From positions 1 to 64,000 of the forward strand of contig CAMJJT010000006.1 of NCBI GenBank assembly GCA_946406195.1: DNA of 64,000 bases, in the 5' to 3' direction. The position numbers were made by a program, and so were the translations under genes. Positions within the stretch are counted from its first letter, which is position 1; every line of letters begins with the position of its first letter. Under the pieces are notes generated by a model. It searched no databases. It worked only from the letters and a program-made list of their open reading frames with translations, and was not told the DNA's origin. Of this stretch, positions 39,740-50,350 are shown one piece after another. This stretch comes from an uncultured Bacteroidales bacterium (GTDB lineage Bacteria > Bacteroidota > Bacteroidia > Bacteroidales > Paludibacteraceae).

Positions 39740-42700
39740 ATGAAGCGATTTTACTTAATGTTAGTCTGGATGTGCCTCCTGCCCGTTGGCTTGTTGGCGC
39801 AGACAAGGATAACCGGTATCGTGCTCGACGAAATGGGAGAAGGCGCCATCGGTGCCAACGTCGTTGTGGAGGGTACGACCATCGGTACCGTAACAGACTT
39901 CGATGGCCAGTTTGAGCTGAATGTTCCGGATGGAAAGAAATCTCTGGTCATCTCTTATCTGGGTTACAAGACTGTGACAGTCCCTGCTAAACCCAACATG
40001 AAAGTGACGCTGCAAACCGAGTCGCAGCAGATCGAAGAAGTGGTAGTCACCGGTATGTACCAGCAAGACAAACGTCTCAACACTGGTTCTACCACTCGTA
40101 TCGACGCCGAGAAGAGCAAACTGGACGGTATTGCCGACATCAGCCGCTCCCTCGAAGGTCGTGCTGCCGGTGTCAGTGTCCAGAACGTCAGCGGTACGTT
40201 CGGTACAGCGCCGAAAATCAAAATGCGTGGAGCTACTTCCATTTATGGTTCGTCCAAACCGCTTTGGGTGGTGGATGGTGTGATCATGGAGGACGCCGTA
40301 GAGGTGGACGCTGAGTCCCTCTCTTCGGGTGACGCTGTGACGCTGATCTCCTCCGCTATCGCAGGTCTGAACGCCGATGATATTGAGAGCTTCCAGATCC
40401 TCAAAGATGGTTCCGCTACTTCTATCTATGGTGCACGTGCTATGGCGGGTGTCATCGTCGTAACCACTAAGAAAGGACAAGCCGGACACACCAAAATCAA
40501 CTATACCGGTGAGTTTACCATGCGTCTCAAACCGAGCTACCGTGAGTTTAACATCAGCAACTCACAGGAGCAGATGAATATCTACCGCGAGATGGAGAAG
40601 AAGGGTTGGCTTGAGTTCGCTAACTTGGCTAAATCCAGTACTTCCGGTATCTATGGTAAGATGTACCAACTCATCAACACCTATAACGGAGATGGTACGT
40701 TCGGTCTGGCGAACACCGAGTACGCTCGTAACACCTATCTGCGTCAGGCGGAGTACCGCAACACGGATTGGTTCGACCTCTTGTTCCAGAACACCCTGAT
40801 GCAGAACCACTCCATCAGTATTTCCGGTGGTACCGAGAAAGCGCGTTTCTACACCTCTATGTCGGCTATGTACGATCCGGGATGGACACTTTCCAGCTCG
40901 GTTCAGCGTTATACGGTCAATGCCAACGCTTCATTTGACATTACCAAGAAATTGACCTTGACGCTCTTGACTTCCGACTCCTATCGTAAGCAAAAAGCAC
41001 CCGGTACACTCTCACAGAATCCGGATGTAGTAACAGGTGAGGTGAAACGTGATTTTGATATCAACCCTTATAGTTATGCAATCAATGCCTCACGTGCATT
41101 GGACCCGACACAAAGTTACACGCGTAACTACTGCGATTTCAATATCTTTGATGAGTTGAAAAACAACTACATCGAATTAGGCGTTACCGATGTGAAGTTC
41201 CAAGGTGAGTTGACCTACAAGCCAATTAAAGGTTTGAGTTTGTCCGCTTTGGCTGCATATCGTTTCCAAAGTTCTACAAATGAGCACTTTGTAAAAGATC
41301 AATCCAACCAGGCCCGTGCTTATCGTGCCGGTATCGATCCCGAAGACGCTACGATTCGCGAAGCGAACCCCTTCTTGTATGCCGACCCGGATGATGAGAA
41401 TGCGCTCAAAGAAACCATACTTCCGAAAGGCGGTATGTATTTCCTCAACCAATACAAGATGTCGCAGTTTGACTTGCGTCTCTCTGCAACGTATAACACC
41501 TCTATCAAGGAGAAACATATCCTCAATTTCTTCGCCGGTATGGAGTTAAACACTACCGATCGTAACACGATTTCATTCGATGGTTGGGGATTCTGCTATG
41601 ACGATGGAGGCACACCGTTTATCGACTACAAGCTCTTCAAGCAGCAGGTAGAGGAAGGCGGTGCGTACTACGCTAACACATGGCGCTACTCCCGTTCTAT
41701 GGCTTTCTTTGCTACCGGAACCTACTCATACTTAGGCCGTTACAACGTCAACTTGACCGGTCGTTATGAGGGTACCAACGGATTGGGTAAGAGCCGTAGC
41801 GCACGTTGGCTGCCAACGTGGAACGTGGGTGTCAGCTGGAACGCGCATGAGGAAGAGTGGTATGAGCCTGCACGACACATTCTGTCCAATGCAACCCTCA
41901 AAGCCAGCTACTCGCTTACCGCAGACCGCTGTCCTTACGGCTATTCGTACTCAGAACCTGCCTTCATGGCTACCACACTCTGGCGTCCGAATGCAGCAGC
42001 ACAGGAAATTGGTATCGATCTGTATCGCTTAGGTAACTCGGAATTGACTTACGAGAAGAAATATGAGTTGAACGTGGGTGCCAGCCTTGGATTTATCAAG
42101 AACCGCATTAACTTGGATATCGATGGTTACTATCGTAACAACTTCGACCTCATTGGCCCGACTTATACAACAGGTATCGGTGGTGAGAGTATGAAGTATG
42201 CAAACGTTGCAACGATGAAATCATCGGGTGTGGAGATTACGCTTTCTACACTCAATATTAAATTGGGTGATCAACCGGGTGCCTTCAAATGGACTACGGA
42301 CTTTACTTTCTCTTACACCAATAACCGTATTACCAAACTGGATTCGCGTGTGAATGTGATGAGTCTTGTTACCGGTTCAGGTTATGCCCGCCAAGGTTAT
42401 CCGGTACGTGCGTTGTTCTCTATTCCCTTCATGGGCTTGAACGACGAGGGTCTGCCAACTTTCATCAACCAAGACGGCGAGTACACCGTAACGGATATCA
42501 ACTTCCAAGAGATTGAGAAAACAGACTTCCTCAAGTATGAAGGTCCTACCGACCCGACCATCACTGGTGGTTTTGGTAACCTCCTCTCGTGGAAAGGCTT
42601 TACCCTCAATATCTTCATGACTTATTCCTTCGGAAACGTAGTTCGTCTGGATCCGATCTTCAGCTCTTCCTACGACGATTTGACAGCACTCCCTCGTGAC

Positions 42701-43075
42701 TTCCGTAACCGCTGGACCATGCCTGGTGACGAGAAAATCACCAATATTCCGGTCATCGCATCTACACGACAGCAGAAGACTTACGGTTCCTACGACTTGG
42801 CAACGGCTTACAACGCCTATAACTATTCTTCTGAGCGCGTAGCAAAAGGTGATTTCATTCGTATGAAAGAGATCTCGCTCATGTACGAGATTCCGAAGAA
42901 ATACTTGGAGAATGTGAAATTGAATAGTTTCAGCTGTAAGTTCCAGGTGACCAACCCCTTCCTCATTTACTCGGATAAGAAGTTGAATGGTCAGGATCCT
43001 GAGTTCTTCAATTCAGGTGGTGTTGCTACCCCGATGGCAAAACAATTCACATTAACCATCCGTGCAGGATTTTAA
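39740..43075 (+). CDS. SusC/RagA-family TonB-linked outer-membrane protein
   Basis: An 1111-residue importer barrel. After a signal peptide (1-20) come the carboxypeptidase-regulatory-like domain (about 22-95, RITGIVLDEMGEGAIGANVV), the TonB box region (EEVVVTGMYQQDKR), the SusC-type plug (about 105-225 with RAAGVSVQNVSG, PLWVVDGVIMED and FQILKDGSATSIYGARAMAG) and the barrel. It pairs with the SusD-like lipoprotein 31 bases downstream to form the lidded import complex. The companions (zinc metallohydrolase and DUF4302 lipoproteins) suggest a peptide or protein ligand rather than a glycan; no glycoside hydrolase is in the operon. Confidence 0.96.
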   Translation: MKRFYLMLVWMCLLPVGLLAQTRITGIVLDEMGEGAIGANVVVEGTTIGTVTDFDGQFELNVPDGKKSLVISYLGYKTVTVPAKPNMKVTLQTESQQIEEVVVTGMYQQDKRLNTGSTTRIDAEKSKLDGIADISRSLEGRAAGVSVQNVSGTFGTAPKIKMRGATSIYGSSKPLWVVDGVIMEDAVEVDAESLSSGDAVTLISSAIAGLNADDIESFQILKDGSATSIYGARAMAGVIVVTTKKGQAGHTKINYTGEFTMRLKPSYREFNISNSQEQMNIYREMEKKGWLEFANLAKSSTSGIYGKMYQLINTYNGDGTFGLANTEYARNTYLRQAEYRNTDWFDLLFQNTLMQNHSISISGGTEKARFYTSMSAMYDPGWTLSSSVQRYTVNANASFDITKKLTLTLLTSDSYRKQKAPGTLSQNPDVVTGEVKRDFDINPYSYAINASRALDPTQSYTRNYCDFNIFDELKNNYIELGVTDVKFQGELTYKPIKGLSLSALAAYRFQSSTNEHFVKDQSNQARAYRAGIDPEDATIREANPFLYADPDDENALKETILPKGGMYFLNQYKMSQFDLRLSATYNTSIKEKHILNFFAGMELNTTDRNTISFDGWGFCYDDGGTPFIDYKLFKQQVEEGGAYYANTWRYSRSMAFFATGTYSYLGRYNVNLTGRYEGTNGLGKSRSARWLPTWNVGVSWNAHEEEWYEPARHILSNATLKASYSLTADRCPYGYSYSEPAFMATTLWRPNAAAQEIGIDLYRLGNSELTYEKKYELNVGASLGFIKNRINLDIDGYYRNNFDLIGPTYTTGIGGESMKYANVATMKSSGVEITLSTLNIKLGDQPGAFKWTTDFTFSYTNNRITKLDSRVNVMSLVTGSGYARQGYPVRALFSIPFMGLNDEGLPTFINQDGEYTVTDINFQEIEKTDFLKYEGPTDPTITGGFGNLLSWKGFTLNIFMTYSFGNVVRLDPIFSSSYDDLTALPRDFRNRWTMPGDEKITNIPVIASTRQQKTYGSYDLATAYNAYNYSSERVAKGDFIRMKEISLMYEIPKKYLENVKLNSFSCKFQVTNPFLIYSDKKLNGQDPEFFNSGGVATPMAKQFTLTIRAGF

Positions 43076-43106
43076 TTAACGCGTTGACTATCAAATAGAA
43101 AGAAAT

Positions 43107-44771
43107 ATGAATAAGAAGATATTTTACATACTTGCATTGGCATCAGTAATACTGAGCGGTTGCGGTTTTTTGGACAAAGAACCCGATAACCGTACAGACA
43201 TCAAGACGGTAGCACAAGTCAAAAAACTGTTAGCAACCGCCTATTCAAATGCCGATTTCGCGTGGATTTGCGAGATGAGTTCGGATAATATCATCGATAA
43301 CAACTCGGAGGATGGTAGCTGGACACGTTATAATCTGGGCGTAAACAAAGGTCAGTGTGAGAACGAAGCGTTCGCTTGGGAACCTACTAACTCTGCAAGC
43401 CAGACAGACGGTGATTCACCTATCCGTATTTGGTCAGGTGCCTACCATGCTATCGCTGTAGCGAACCACGCCTTGGATGCGATGGACGCTATCGAGGCAA
43501 GTGACACTACAGCGGATTGCTCCAAGTCGCGCGCGGAAGCTTTAATTTGTCGCGCATATAACCATTTCGTACTTGCAAACGTATTCTGTATGCCTTACCG
43601 CGATTCTGCGTTAAGCGAGATGAGCCAAGGTGTTCCTTACATGACAGTATCGGAGCGTGTGGTGTATTCCAATGCCGACCGCGGTACGCTGACCCAATTG
43701 TATGCGAACATAGAGAAAGACCTCTTGGAAGGTCTGAAGAATATATCGGATGACTATGATCAACCGAAATACCACTTCAACAAACAGGCAGCTTATGCAT
43801 TTGCTACTCGTTTCTATCTCTATAAACGCGATTACGACAAAGTCATCCATTACGCTACTCTGGCCTTAGGAAGCAACCCAATGAGTTGTATGCGTACGGG
43901 ATACTGGTCCAAGAGCTATGCAACCTACGAGTCACTTTTGCATGCCTATTCGGATACGCAATCGCCGAGCAATTTCCTGCTGACAACTACCAACTCAACT
44001 GTGTATCGTTCTATCGTAGGCGGACGTTACGCATGTAATCGTCAGGCTTCACGTGCCTCTATTTATGGCTCTGGACCTACTTGGCAGAATTACCGTTTCC
44101 ATCCCTGCTATGTCAAAGTGGGAGGTCTGCGTACAGCCGACCAAAACTACGGTCTTTACTTTGCGCACTCAGGCGAGTATTTTGAATACTCCGATAAGAT
44201 TGCAGGTATCGGTTATCCGCACAACGTAAATGCTACATTCACCGGAGAAGAGACTCTTCTCTGCCGCGCAGAAGCTTATATCATGAAGCGCGATTACGCA
44301 AATGCCTTAGCCGACTTGAAGACTTGGGATGACAGCCGCAAAGTAGGTACTACGGAGACGCTGCAAGATTTGACCGAGAGCTTGATTGAGAGTTTCTATC
44401 GTGGTAACCGCGCAGAGAGCGGAACGGAGATTAATATCGTGACGCGTCTCAACTGCTCTAACATCTGTCCGGATTGGGTCATTGACCAAAAGCAATTTTA
44501 TTGGCTCAACTGTGTGCTGCATTTCCGCCGCTTGGAAACGATACACGAAGGTCTGCGCTGGTTTGATATCAAGCGTTATGGCATCGAAGTGCGTCATAAA
44601 CAAGGTATGGAAGCAGAGAAAATCCTGAAATGGGATGATCCGCGCCGAGCTATCCAGATTCCGGCATCTGTTATCGAAGCAGGAATGACGCCGAATATAT
44701 CGCTCAATACAAAGACTACAGATAACACACAATTGGTAACCACAAGTTGCCGATTAACCGATCCGGAATAA
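43107..44771 (+). CDS. RagB/SusD-family nutrient-uptake lipoprotein
   Basis: A 554-residue surface lipoprotein that forms the lid of the SusC barrel. The lipobox is LSGC with C19, and the start GFLDKEPDNRTD is typical. TPR-like helices carry ALICRAYNHFVLANVFC and AYAFATRFYLYKRDYDKVI; near the end come EGLRWFDIKRYGIEV and the closing DPRRAIQIP that mark RagB proteins. It is the second gene of the operon, 22 bases before the next. Confidence 0.96.
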   Translation: MNKKIFYILALASVILSGCGFLDKEPDNRTDIKTVAQVKKLLATAYSNADFAWICEMSSDNIIDNNSEDGSWTRYNLGVNKGQCENEAFAWEPTNSASQTDGDSPIRIWSGAYHAIAVANHALDAMDAIEASDTTADCSKSRAEALICRAYNHFVLANVFCMPYRDSALSEMSQGVPYMTVSERVVYSNADRGTLTQLYANIEKDLLEGLKNISDDYDQPKYHFNKQAAYAFATRFYLYKRDYDKVIHYATLALGSNPMSCMRTGYWSKSYATYESLLHAYSDTQSPSNFLLTTTNSTVYRSIVGGRYACNRQASRASIYGSGPTWQNYRFHPCYVKVGGLRTADQNYGLYFAHSGEYFEYSDKIAGIGYPHNVNATFTGEETLLCRAEAYIMKRDYANALADLKTWDDSRKVGTTETLQDLTESLIESFYRGNRAESGTEINIVTRLNCSNICPDWVIDQKQFYWLNCVLHFRRLETIHEGLRWFDIKRYGIEVRHKQGMEAEKILKWDDPRRAIQIPASVIEAGMTPNISLNTKTTDNTQLVTTSCRLTDPE

Positions 44772-44793
44772 ACTCAACAGAAAGGAAACAGCA

Positions 44794-45762
44794 ATGAAGA
44801 AATTAAGTTATATCATCATACTTTTTGCAGGTATCGTACTGAGTTCCTGCAATGAGAAACTGGATCCCGAATCGATCTTCCCGAATACACAGGAAAAATT
44901 GGATCCTACGTCCTACTCATTCCAATTGGATTCTTTCTGCAAGAAGAATTTCTTGGAGGAGTATAATGTTGAGTTCCGCTATCGAATGCAAGATATCAGT
45001 TCCGATATGGACTTCAACTTAGTACCATGTCCCTACGATAATGCGATCACCATGGCAGTATTGGCGAAGTACTTGTGGTGGGATGTATATAAAGAGGTAA
45101 CGGGAAGTTATGAATTCCTCCGCCAATATGGTCCGCGTATCATCTGTTTGATCGGTTCAGCCGGCCATAACTCAACCGGTTCGGTCACCTTAGGTGTGGC
45201 GCAAGGAGGTCTGAAAGTAACACTCCATGCTATCAACTACATCGATCCGTCGAACGTGTCCACGCTCAATGAGTACTACTTCAAGACGATGCACCACGAG
45301 TTCTCGCATATTCTTCACCAAACGAAGACCTACCCTGCTGAGTTCCGTACAATCAGCGCTGGTTTGTACAAACCGAATGGATGGGAAGAGCGCAGCGATC
45401 AGGAAGCACGTAGTCTCGGTTTTACCGGAAACTATGGTTCCAGCCAAGAGCGTGAGGACTTCGTGGAGATGATTGCAAACTATATCGTTAAAACAGATGA
45501 TGAGTGGGAAAGCATGATGAGCGATGCCGCTAAGGGTTGGAAACAAGATGATGATGGCACCTTGCATCAGTTGGAGAAAGATGAAGATGGTATTGATGGA
45601 CCAGCAGTCATTGAGCAGAAATTGGCAATCTGCCGCAACTGGCTTCGCGATGACTGGAACATCGACTTGGATTCGCTCCGCAATGAAGTACAACGCCGTC
45701 AAGCGAACATGAATATCGATTCGCTGCGTAATCAGGTATTAACGATTGGAGTAAACGACTAA
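44794..45762 (+). CDS. Substrate-import-associated zinc metallohydrolase lipoprotein
   Basis: A 322-residue lipoprotein (lipobox LSSC, C19) with the gluzincin-type motif HExxH at H168-E169-H172 in MHHEFSHILH. It fits the TIGR04549 family (LP_HExxH_w_tonB), whose genes are found next to SusC/SusD pairs. The family is thought to act on the imported substrate at the cell surface; the cut bond is not known. The C-terminal part has acidic, repeated DSLRN segments (LDSLRNEVQRR and IDSLRNQVLT). Confidence 0.92.
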   Translation: MKKLSYIIILFAGIVLSSCNEKLDPESIFPNTQEKLDPTSYSFQLDSFCKKNFLEEYNVEFRYRMQDISSDMDFNLVPCPYDNAITMAVLAKYLWWDVYKEVTGSYEFLRQYGPRIICLIGSAGHNSTGSVTLGVAQGGLKVTLHAINYIDPSNVSTLNEYYFKTMHHEFSHILHQTKTYPAEFRTISAGLYKPNGWEERSDQEARSLGFTGNYGSSQEREDFVEMIANYIVKTDDEWESMMSDAAKGWKQDDDGTLHQLEKDEDGIDGPAVIEQKLAICRNWLRDDWNIDLDSLRNEVQRRQANMNIDSLRNQVLTIGVND

Positions 45763-45789
45763 TCAGCCGAAGACGTAAACACTAAAAGA

Positions 45790-47154
45790 ATGAAGACAAT
45801 GAAAATAGAAAAAATCATACTCTTAATACTGGGCACCGTGCTGGTAGCATGTTCGCCCCGTGTAGATGATCTGTTTGACGAAACGGCTGTAGTGCGTTTG
45901 GAGCATCGTCGCGCCGCCTTGATGGAGCAGTTTATGAAAGCTGAGAACGGATGGGTTATGCAGTACTTCGCTCGCGTGAACCCTGTTGCTTCGGATACTG
46001 CTCAGCATAAAGGATACACCTTTATCATGAAGTTCCGCGAAGATGGTACAGTCACCATCGCCGGAGAAGTGAATGGACTCTACAAGACAGAGACCAGCAT
46101 GTGGGACATAATCAACGATAATAGTAGTGTACTGACTTTCAATACATTTAATAGTATCTTCCATTACTACTCCAACCCTGACCCGGAATTGGGTCTGTGG
46201 GGTGCGGACGGAGAAGGTATCGGCGGTGACTACGAGTTCCTCGTGTTGGAATACAACGAGAAAGAGAACTACCAACTCCTCAAGGGTAAGAAGAACGGAT
46301 GTTATATCCGCATGTACCCCATGGCAGCCGGTCAGGACTGGGAGGACTATTTTGCCCAAATCCATGCAATGGATGCTTTCTTGTTAGAAGAAGCAAACAC
46401 CTTAGACCTCTTTCAAGATGATCTGCATTGGACGCTGTATAATGCCAAGACACATGAGTTCCGCGCATTCACCTATGGTGAAGATACGTTAGGAGGTGGC
46501 TCATACTACGGATTCATCACCACACCAAAAGGTATTTATATGAATGGAGGTGTATTTGACTTGTCCGTACAGCACTATACGTATGACGTTCATGGTCAAA
46601 AGACCGGCGAGTACTTGACGGATACTGTAATTAATATGCCTCGTGAGTCATTCCTCTTGAGCGCAGATAAGAGTCGTCTGGTGTCCACTACTTCACCGGA
46701 TACATACATCACCATCGATCCGCTGGATGTGTTGGTATCTGCCAGCTCAGTATGGCGTTTTGCAAACGGTATTAACACAACGTTTGACGCAGCCGAAGCT
46801 GTAGTAAATCAAAACATCTCAGCAGTAGCGCCCAACTCCTATATCGCATCCTATGGATGGAAGAAAGCAGCTGATGGTCGTTATGAGTTGTATATTTACT
46901 ACTCTCTGCGTGGAAAAGCGGCTACAAACTACGATATCTATTATTTCACAGCAGAAGAAGGTCGTCATAGCGTTAAATTGACATATGCCGAACCTCATGC
47001 TACCCGTAAGAACTTGGTTAACTATGGCTCGCTGGACCTGGTTCCGCTGTTTAATGGTACATATGATTTGGCGCTCACTACCCCATGGAGACCTTCTAAA
47101 GGTCTTACAGCTACCCGTCAAATAGATCCAATCGTATTACATTTGGCACACTAA
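45790..47154 (+). CDS. DUF4302-family lipoprotein
   Basis: A 454-residue lipoprotein (lipobox VLVAC with C21) of the DUF4302 family, recognised from FDETAVVRLEHRRAALMEQF and NGWVMQYFARVNP at the start and its place after a TIGR04549 protein in SusC/SusD operons. It is mostly beta structure in its middle and C-terminal parts. No catalytic motif is seen. Function unknown; ligand capture at the surface is likely from the context. It follows the zinc protein by 27 bases. Confidence 0.88.
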   Translation: MKTMKIEKIILLILGTVLVACSPRVDDLFDETAVVRLEHRRAALMEQFMKAENGWVMQYFARVNPVASDTAQHKGYTFIMKFREDGTVTIAGEVNGLYKTETSMWDIINDNSSVLTFNTFNSIFHYYSNPDPELGLWGADGEGIGGDYEFLVLEYNEKENYQLLKGKKNGCYIRMYPMAAGQDWEDYFAQIHAMDAFLLEEANTLDLFQDDLHWTLYNAKTHEFRAFTYGEDTLGGGSYYGFITTPKGIYMNGGVFDLSVQHYTYDVHGQKTGEYLTDTVINMPRESFLLSADKSRLVSTTSPDTYITIDPLDVLVSASSVWRFANGINTTFDAAEAVVNQNISAVAPNSYIASYGWKKAADGRYELYIYYSLRGKAATNYDIYYFTAEEGRHSVKLTYAEPHATRKNLVNYGSLDLVPLFNGTYDLALTTPWRPSKGLTATRQIDPIVLHLAH

Positions 47155-47182
47155 TTGTTAATAAAATAGTAAAGAGATAATT

Positions 47183-48643
47183 ATGAATAAGAAACTATCT
47201 ATATTCCTCCTTATGTTGACTGCCTCAATGACGATGGCAGCACATGATTTTGCTGTGGCAAATGGAGATGGCAAAACCATTTATTACAATGATGTGTCAG
47301 CCAAAAATGATACAAAAGCGGTCGAAGTAACGTTCCAAGGCACATGGTATGGTGCTTTCAAGGATAGTTACGTAGATACGATTAATATCCCGACATCTAT
47401 TGTTGTAGAGGGTCAAACTTATGCTGTTGTAGGTATTGGCGAGCAAGCATTCTCCAAGAATTTCAAGCTCACCTCTGTCACAATCCCGACCTCTATTGAG
47501 TATATTGGCAATAAGGCATTTGAGAACTGCTACAGTCTGGCAGAAGTGAACTATCATGCCATCCGTTGTGCAGATTTGACCTTGCCGGAATTCGCTCCAT
47601 TCTCTTTTGGAAATATGGCTTATAGCGAGTATATCTATCCGGAGGACGATGAGACTTGGCCTGACAAGTTCTGGTCGGCATACAAACTGCGTACTGTCAA
47701 TATCGGCGCTGAGGTAGAACGCGTGCCGGACTACATGTTCTATGGTATGGGCGGTGGTCTACAACAAGTGGATTATACCAAGACCCCATATAAAATAACC
47801 TACTCTAAAGAAGGAGTAACGGCAATCAATTTCTTAGGTGTACCGAAAGAGATTGGTAATCAAGCTTTTCGTGGATGCCGTGTATTGCGCTCCATTGAGA
47901 TTCCACAGGGCGTTGAGAGCCTTGGACAAGCCTTGTTTGCGGACTGCGACACCCTTTCTACCGTCACACTGCCGGATGATATGAAGGAGATTCCTGCATA
48001 TTTCTTCATGAACTGCAAGGAATTAAATAACTTTGTCTTTCCGGCTCAGGTAGAGCGCATCAATTTTGAGGCATTCAAGAACTGCGCTAAGATTAAGGAC
48101 TTGAGCAATCTGCCTACTGGTCTGACCGTTATTGGTCCGTCTGCTTTCCGCGCATGCGAAAACATTACCAACGTGGTATTGCCGAACGGATTGACAACCA
48201 TTGACGGCTACGCATTCAGCGATTGTACCGCTTTGCCTTCCATCGAAATTCCTGCTTCAGTAGAGGGAATCGGTAACTATGCTTTTGAGGATTGCACCAA
48301 TCTGGCTACCGTCACGCTGCACGAGGGCACGAAAGAGATCGGTAATTTCGTTTTTGCCGGCTGTATGAAACTCTCCAAGGGTGTTGTAAATGCACCGGCT
48401 CGTATGCCGCGCATCTTTGCGCAAACATTCCAAGGTGTAGAAAACACCATGACCGTAAACGTAGCGGGAGGCGATGAAAGCGAGTACGCAGCGGATACTT
48501 ATTGGGGACGTTTCTTCGCTCCTCAGGGCGTAGATGAGGTACAGAACAACCTTCGCAAAGCGCACAAAGTGATCCGTAATGGTCAGGTACTCATCCTGCA
48601 CGATAACAAGAAATTTGATATTCTCGGAAACGAGTTAAAATAA
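47183..48643 (+). CDS. BspA-like leucine-rich-repeat secreted protein with C-terminal tag
   Basis: A 486-residue exported protein with a signal peptide (about 1-19) and about ten LRR_5 (BspA-type) repeats such as IGEQAFSKNFKLTSVTIPTS and IGNYAFEDCTNLATVTLHEG, with the spacing typical of treponemal and Bacteroidales surface LRR proteins. The C-terminus reads KVIRNGQVLILHDNKKFDIL, the shared tag, preceded by GVDEV. It replaces the DUF4856/other genes that I recall at this place in related operons. Binding of host or plant proteins is a family-based guess. Confidence 0.9.
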   Translation: MNKKLSIFLLMLTASMTMAAHDFAVANGDGKTIYYNDVSAKNDTKAVEVTFQGTWYGAFKDSYVDTINIPTSIVVEGQTYAVVGIGEQAFSKNFKLTSVTIPTSIEYIGNKAFENCYSLAEVNYHAIRCADLTLPEFAPFSFGNMAYSEYIYPEDDETWPDKFWSAYKLRTVNIGAEVERVPDYMFYGMGGGLQQVDYTKTPYKITYSKEGVTAINFLGVPKEIGNQAFRGCRVLRSIEIPQGVESLGQALFADCDTLSTVTLPDDMKEIPAYFFMNCKELNNFVFPAQVERINFEAFKNCAKIKDLSNLPTGLTVIGPSAFRACENITNVVLPNGLTTIDGYAFSDCTALPSIEIPASVEGIGNYAFEDCTNLATVTLHEGTKEIGNFVFAGCMKLSKGVVNAPARMPRIFAQTFQGVENTMTVNVAGGDESEYAADTYWGRFFAPQGVDEVQNNLRKAHKVIRNGQVLILHDNKKFDILGNELK

Positions 48644-48674
48644 AAACATCTGCTAAATTAAAATTTTTAAGCTT

Positions 48675-50333
48675 ATGAAAAAGATTGTACTTTTTTTAGG
48701 TGTTGCATTACTCTCATTGAGTATGAACGCAGCTCCTGTGGCTTCCGTACAGAAAGCCGCAAAATCTAACATTCTCCAGTCTGCTGTTGTGAAAGCTCCA
48801 AACACGGAGTTTCAGGCTGCCAAGTCGCTGAAAGCTTCCGCGCCGAAGGCTAAACAAGCTACTACTGATAGTATCATGATCTATGGTGTTTCTCAGAAGG
48901 CATATTACTCTTCGGAGATTATCTTTATATCAAAGTTAGGCAAGAGCGCAGTTTTTGATTTCTCATTATTTAATGAGGAGGGATACTATATTGCTGCAGG
49001 TGCATTCTATGGCAGTGTAGTAGATACCTTGGCTACCCAAGGAAATTATGGCCTTTTCTCTTTCCCGACTGATGCGATTCTTAACTCTGGCATGAACTAC
49101 AAGGATCTGGAAGAGCAGGGTGTAGATCCAGAAATTGTTGCATCTTGGAAAAAACAATGGATGGAACATGTAACCGCTGTTGAGCAAGACGAAGAAACCG
49201 GTGAATACTATTACGCACTTAAACCGGGCAAATATTTCGCCATGGTTGAGGGCTATGATAGATCATATAGTACCGTTACCGAGGGGTATGATTTCGCTGC
49301 GTTCAAAGTAGAATGGCTCTCAGCATCCAATTTCAATGCTGAGGTATCTTTGGATAACACAACCGCTGCTATCTCTTGGGATCTGCCGGAGATTTATGCT
49401 GACTCTTTGTTCTATTTATCCTTAGGTATCTATGATAGCGAAGGAAATGAGATTTATACTAATTTTGACCAAGAGGGCGACTCGCTTAAACCGGTTGCTT
49501 CGCCGCTGACTATCAATGTAACAGAAGGAACAACCTATACTGTATATAGCCAAATTCTGACCAAGAATCGTTATGAAGCAGGATTAGAAGAAAAGTTCGT
49601 CTTCACGGTAGGTACCAGCGACTATGCTCCAATCGATTTGAAAGCTCAGGTATTTGAGGAAACTGGAGACTCCGTTCTGTTCACATGGGCAAGCGTTACT
49701 CCTCCTACTGTCTTCAAAGTAGAGGTTTACTATAAGTCCGGTGATTATCTGGCTGAATTGGGTTATAAAGAGGGCGATTTAGTAGTATCCAGCGGATGGA
49801 TTCAGGCATATGGAATCGGTACTATTCTGCCTCCGGGAACATATACATGGGCTGTGATTGCAGGTCTCTATGACGGCCAATATGTCTCATATGCTTCAGA
49901 GTATGTAAAAGGTCCTGAGTTTACCACTGTTGACCTTGCAGCTCCGCAAATCACCGCATACTCGGTAGAGAGCGCAGAGGGCAGCACGAGCGCTACAATC
50001 ACTTTTGAGGTAGAGGATAACTACTACGATGTAGATGATATGACGTTCCATGTATCCGGTGACCTCACAGGAGACTGGACCACGAAGAATGGCGCATACA
50101 CCGTAGAGAACCTTGAAGTAGGAAAAGAATACACCATCAATGTTAAAGTAGAGGATCCTGCCGGAAACATCAACGAACTAGCGTACACCACCATTACCTT
50201 CACCGCAGGTGCCGGTTCTCAAGGTGTAGATCAAGTAATCTTCGACATCAAAGCGAACAAAGTGCTCCATAACGGTCAGCTGATCATTAAGCGTGACAAC
50301 AAGGCATTTAATGTCCTTGGAGCACAGCTCTAA
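48675..50333 (+). CDS. Secreted protein with fibronectin-III-like modules and C-terminal tag
   Basis: A 552-residue exported protein (signal peptide about 1-19, then a lysine/alanine-rich stretch VQKAAKSN). Several beta modules look like fibronectin type III or Ig folds (NTTAAISWDLPE, GDSVLFTWASVTPPTVFKVE, SATITFEVEDNYYDV). The C-terminus KVLHNGQLIIKRDNKAFNVL is the shared tag, preceded by QGVDQV. No enzyme motif is seen. It is the last gene of the SusC operon; the terminator is 17 bases after its stop. Confidence 0.8.
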   Translation: MKKIVLFLGVALLSLSMNAAPVASVQKAAKSNILQSAVVKAPNTEFQAAKSLKASAPKAKQATTDSIMIYGVSQKAYYSSEIIFISKLGKSAVFDFSLFNEEGYYIAAGAFYGSVVDTLATQGNYGLFSFPTDAILNSGMNYKDLEEQGVDPEIVASWKKQWMEHVTAVEQDEETGEYYYALKPGKYFAMVEGYDRSYSTVTEGYDFAAFKVEWLSASNFNAEVSLDNTTAAISWDLPEIYADSLFYLSLGIYDSEGNEIYTNFDQEGDSLKPVASPLTINVTEGTTYTVYSQILTKNRYEAGLEEKFVFTVGTSDYAPIDLKAQVFEETGDSVLFTWASVTPPTVFKVEVYYKSGDYLAELGYKEGDLVVSSGWIQAYGIGTILPPGTYTWAVIAGLYDGQYVSYASEYVKGPEFTTVDLAAPQITAYSVESAEGSTSATITFEVEDNYYDVDDMTFHVSGDLTGDWTTKNGAYTVENLEVGKEYTINVKVEDPAGNINELAYTTITFTAGAGSQGVDQVIFDIKANKVLHNGQLIIKRDNKAFNVLGAQL

Positions 50334-50350
50334 ACACATCAACCATATAC

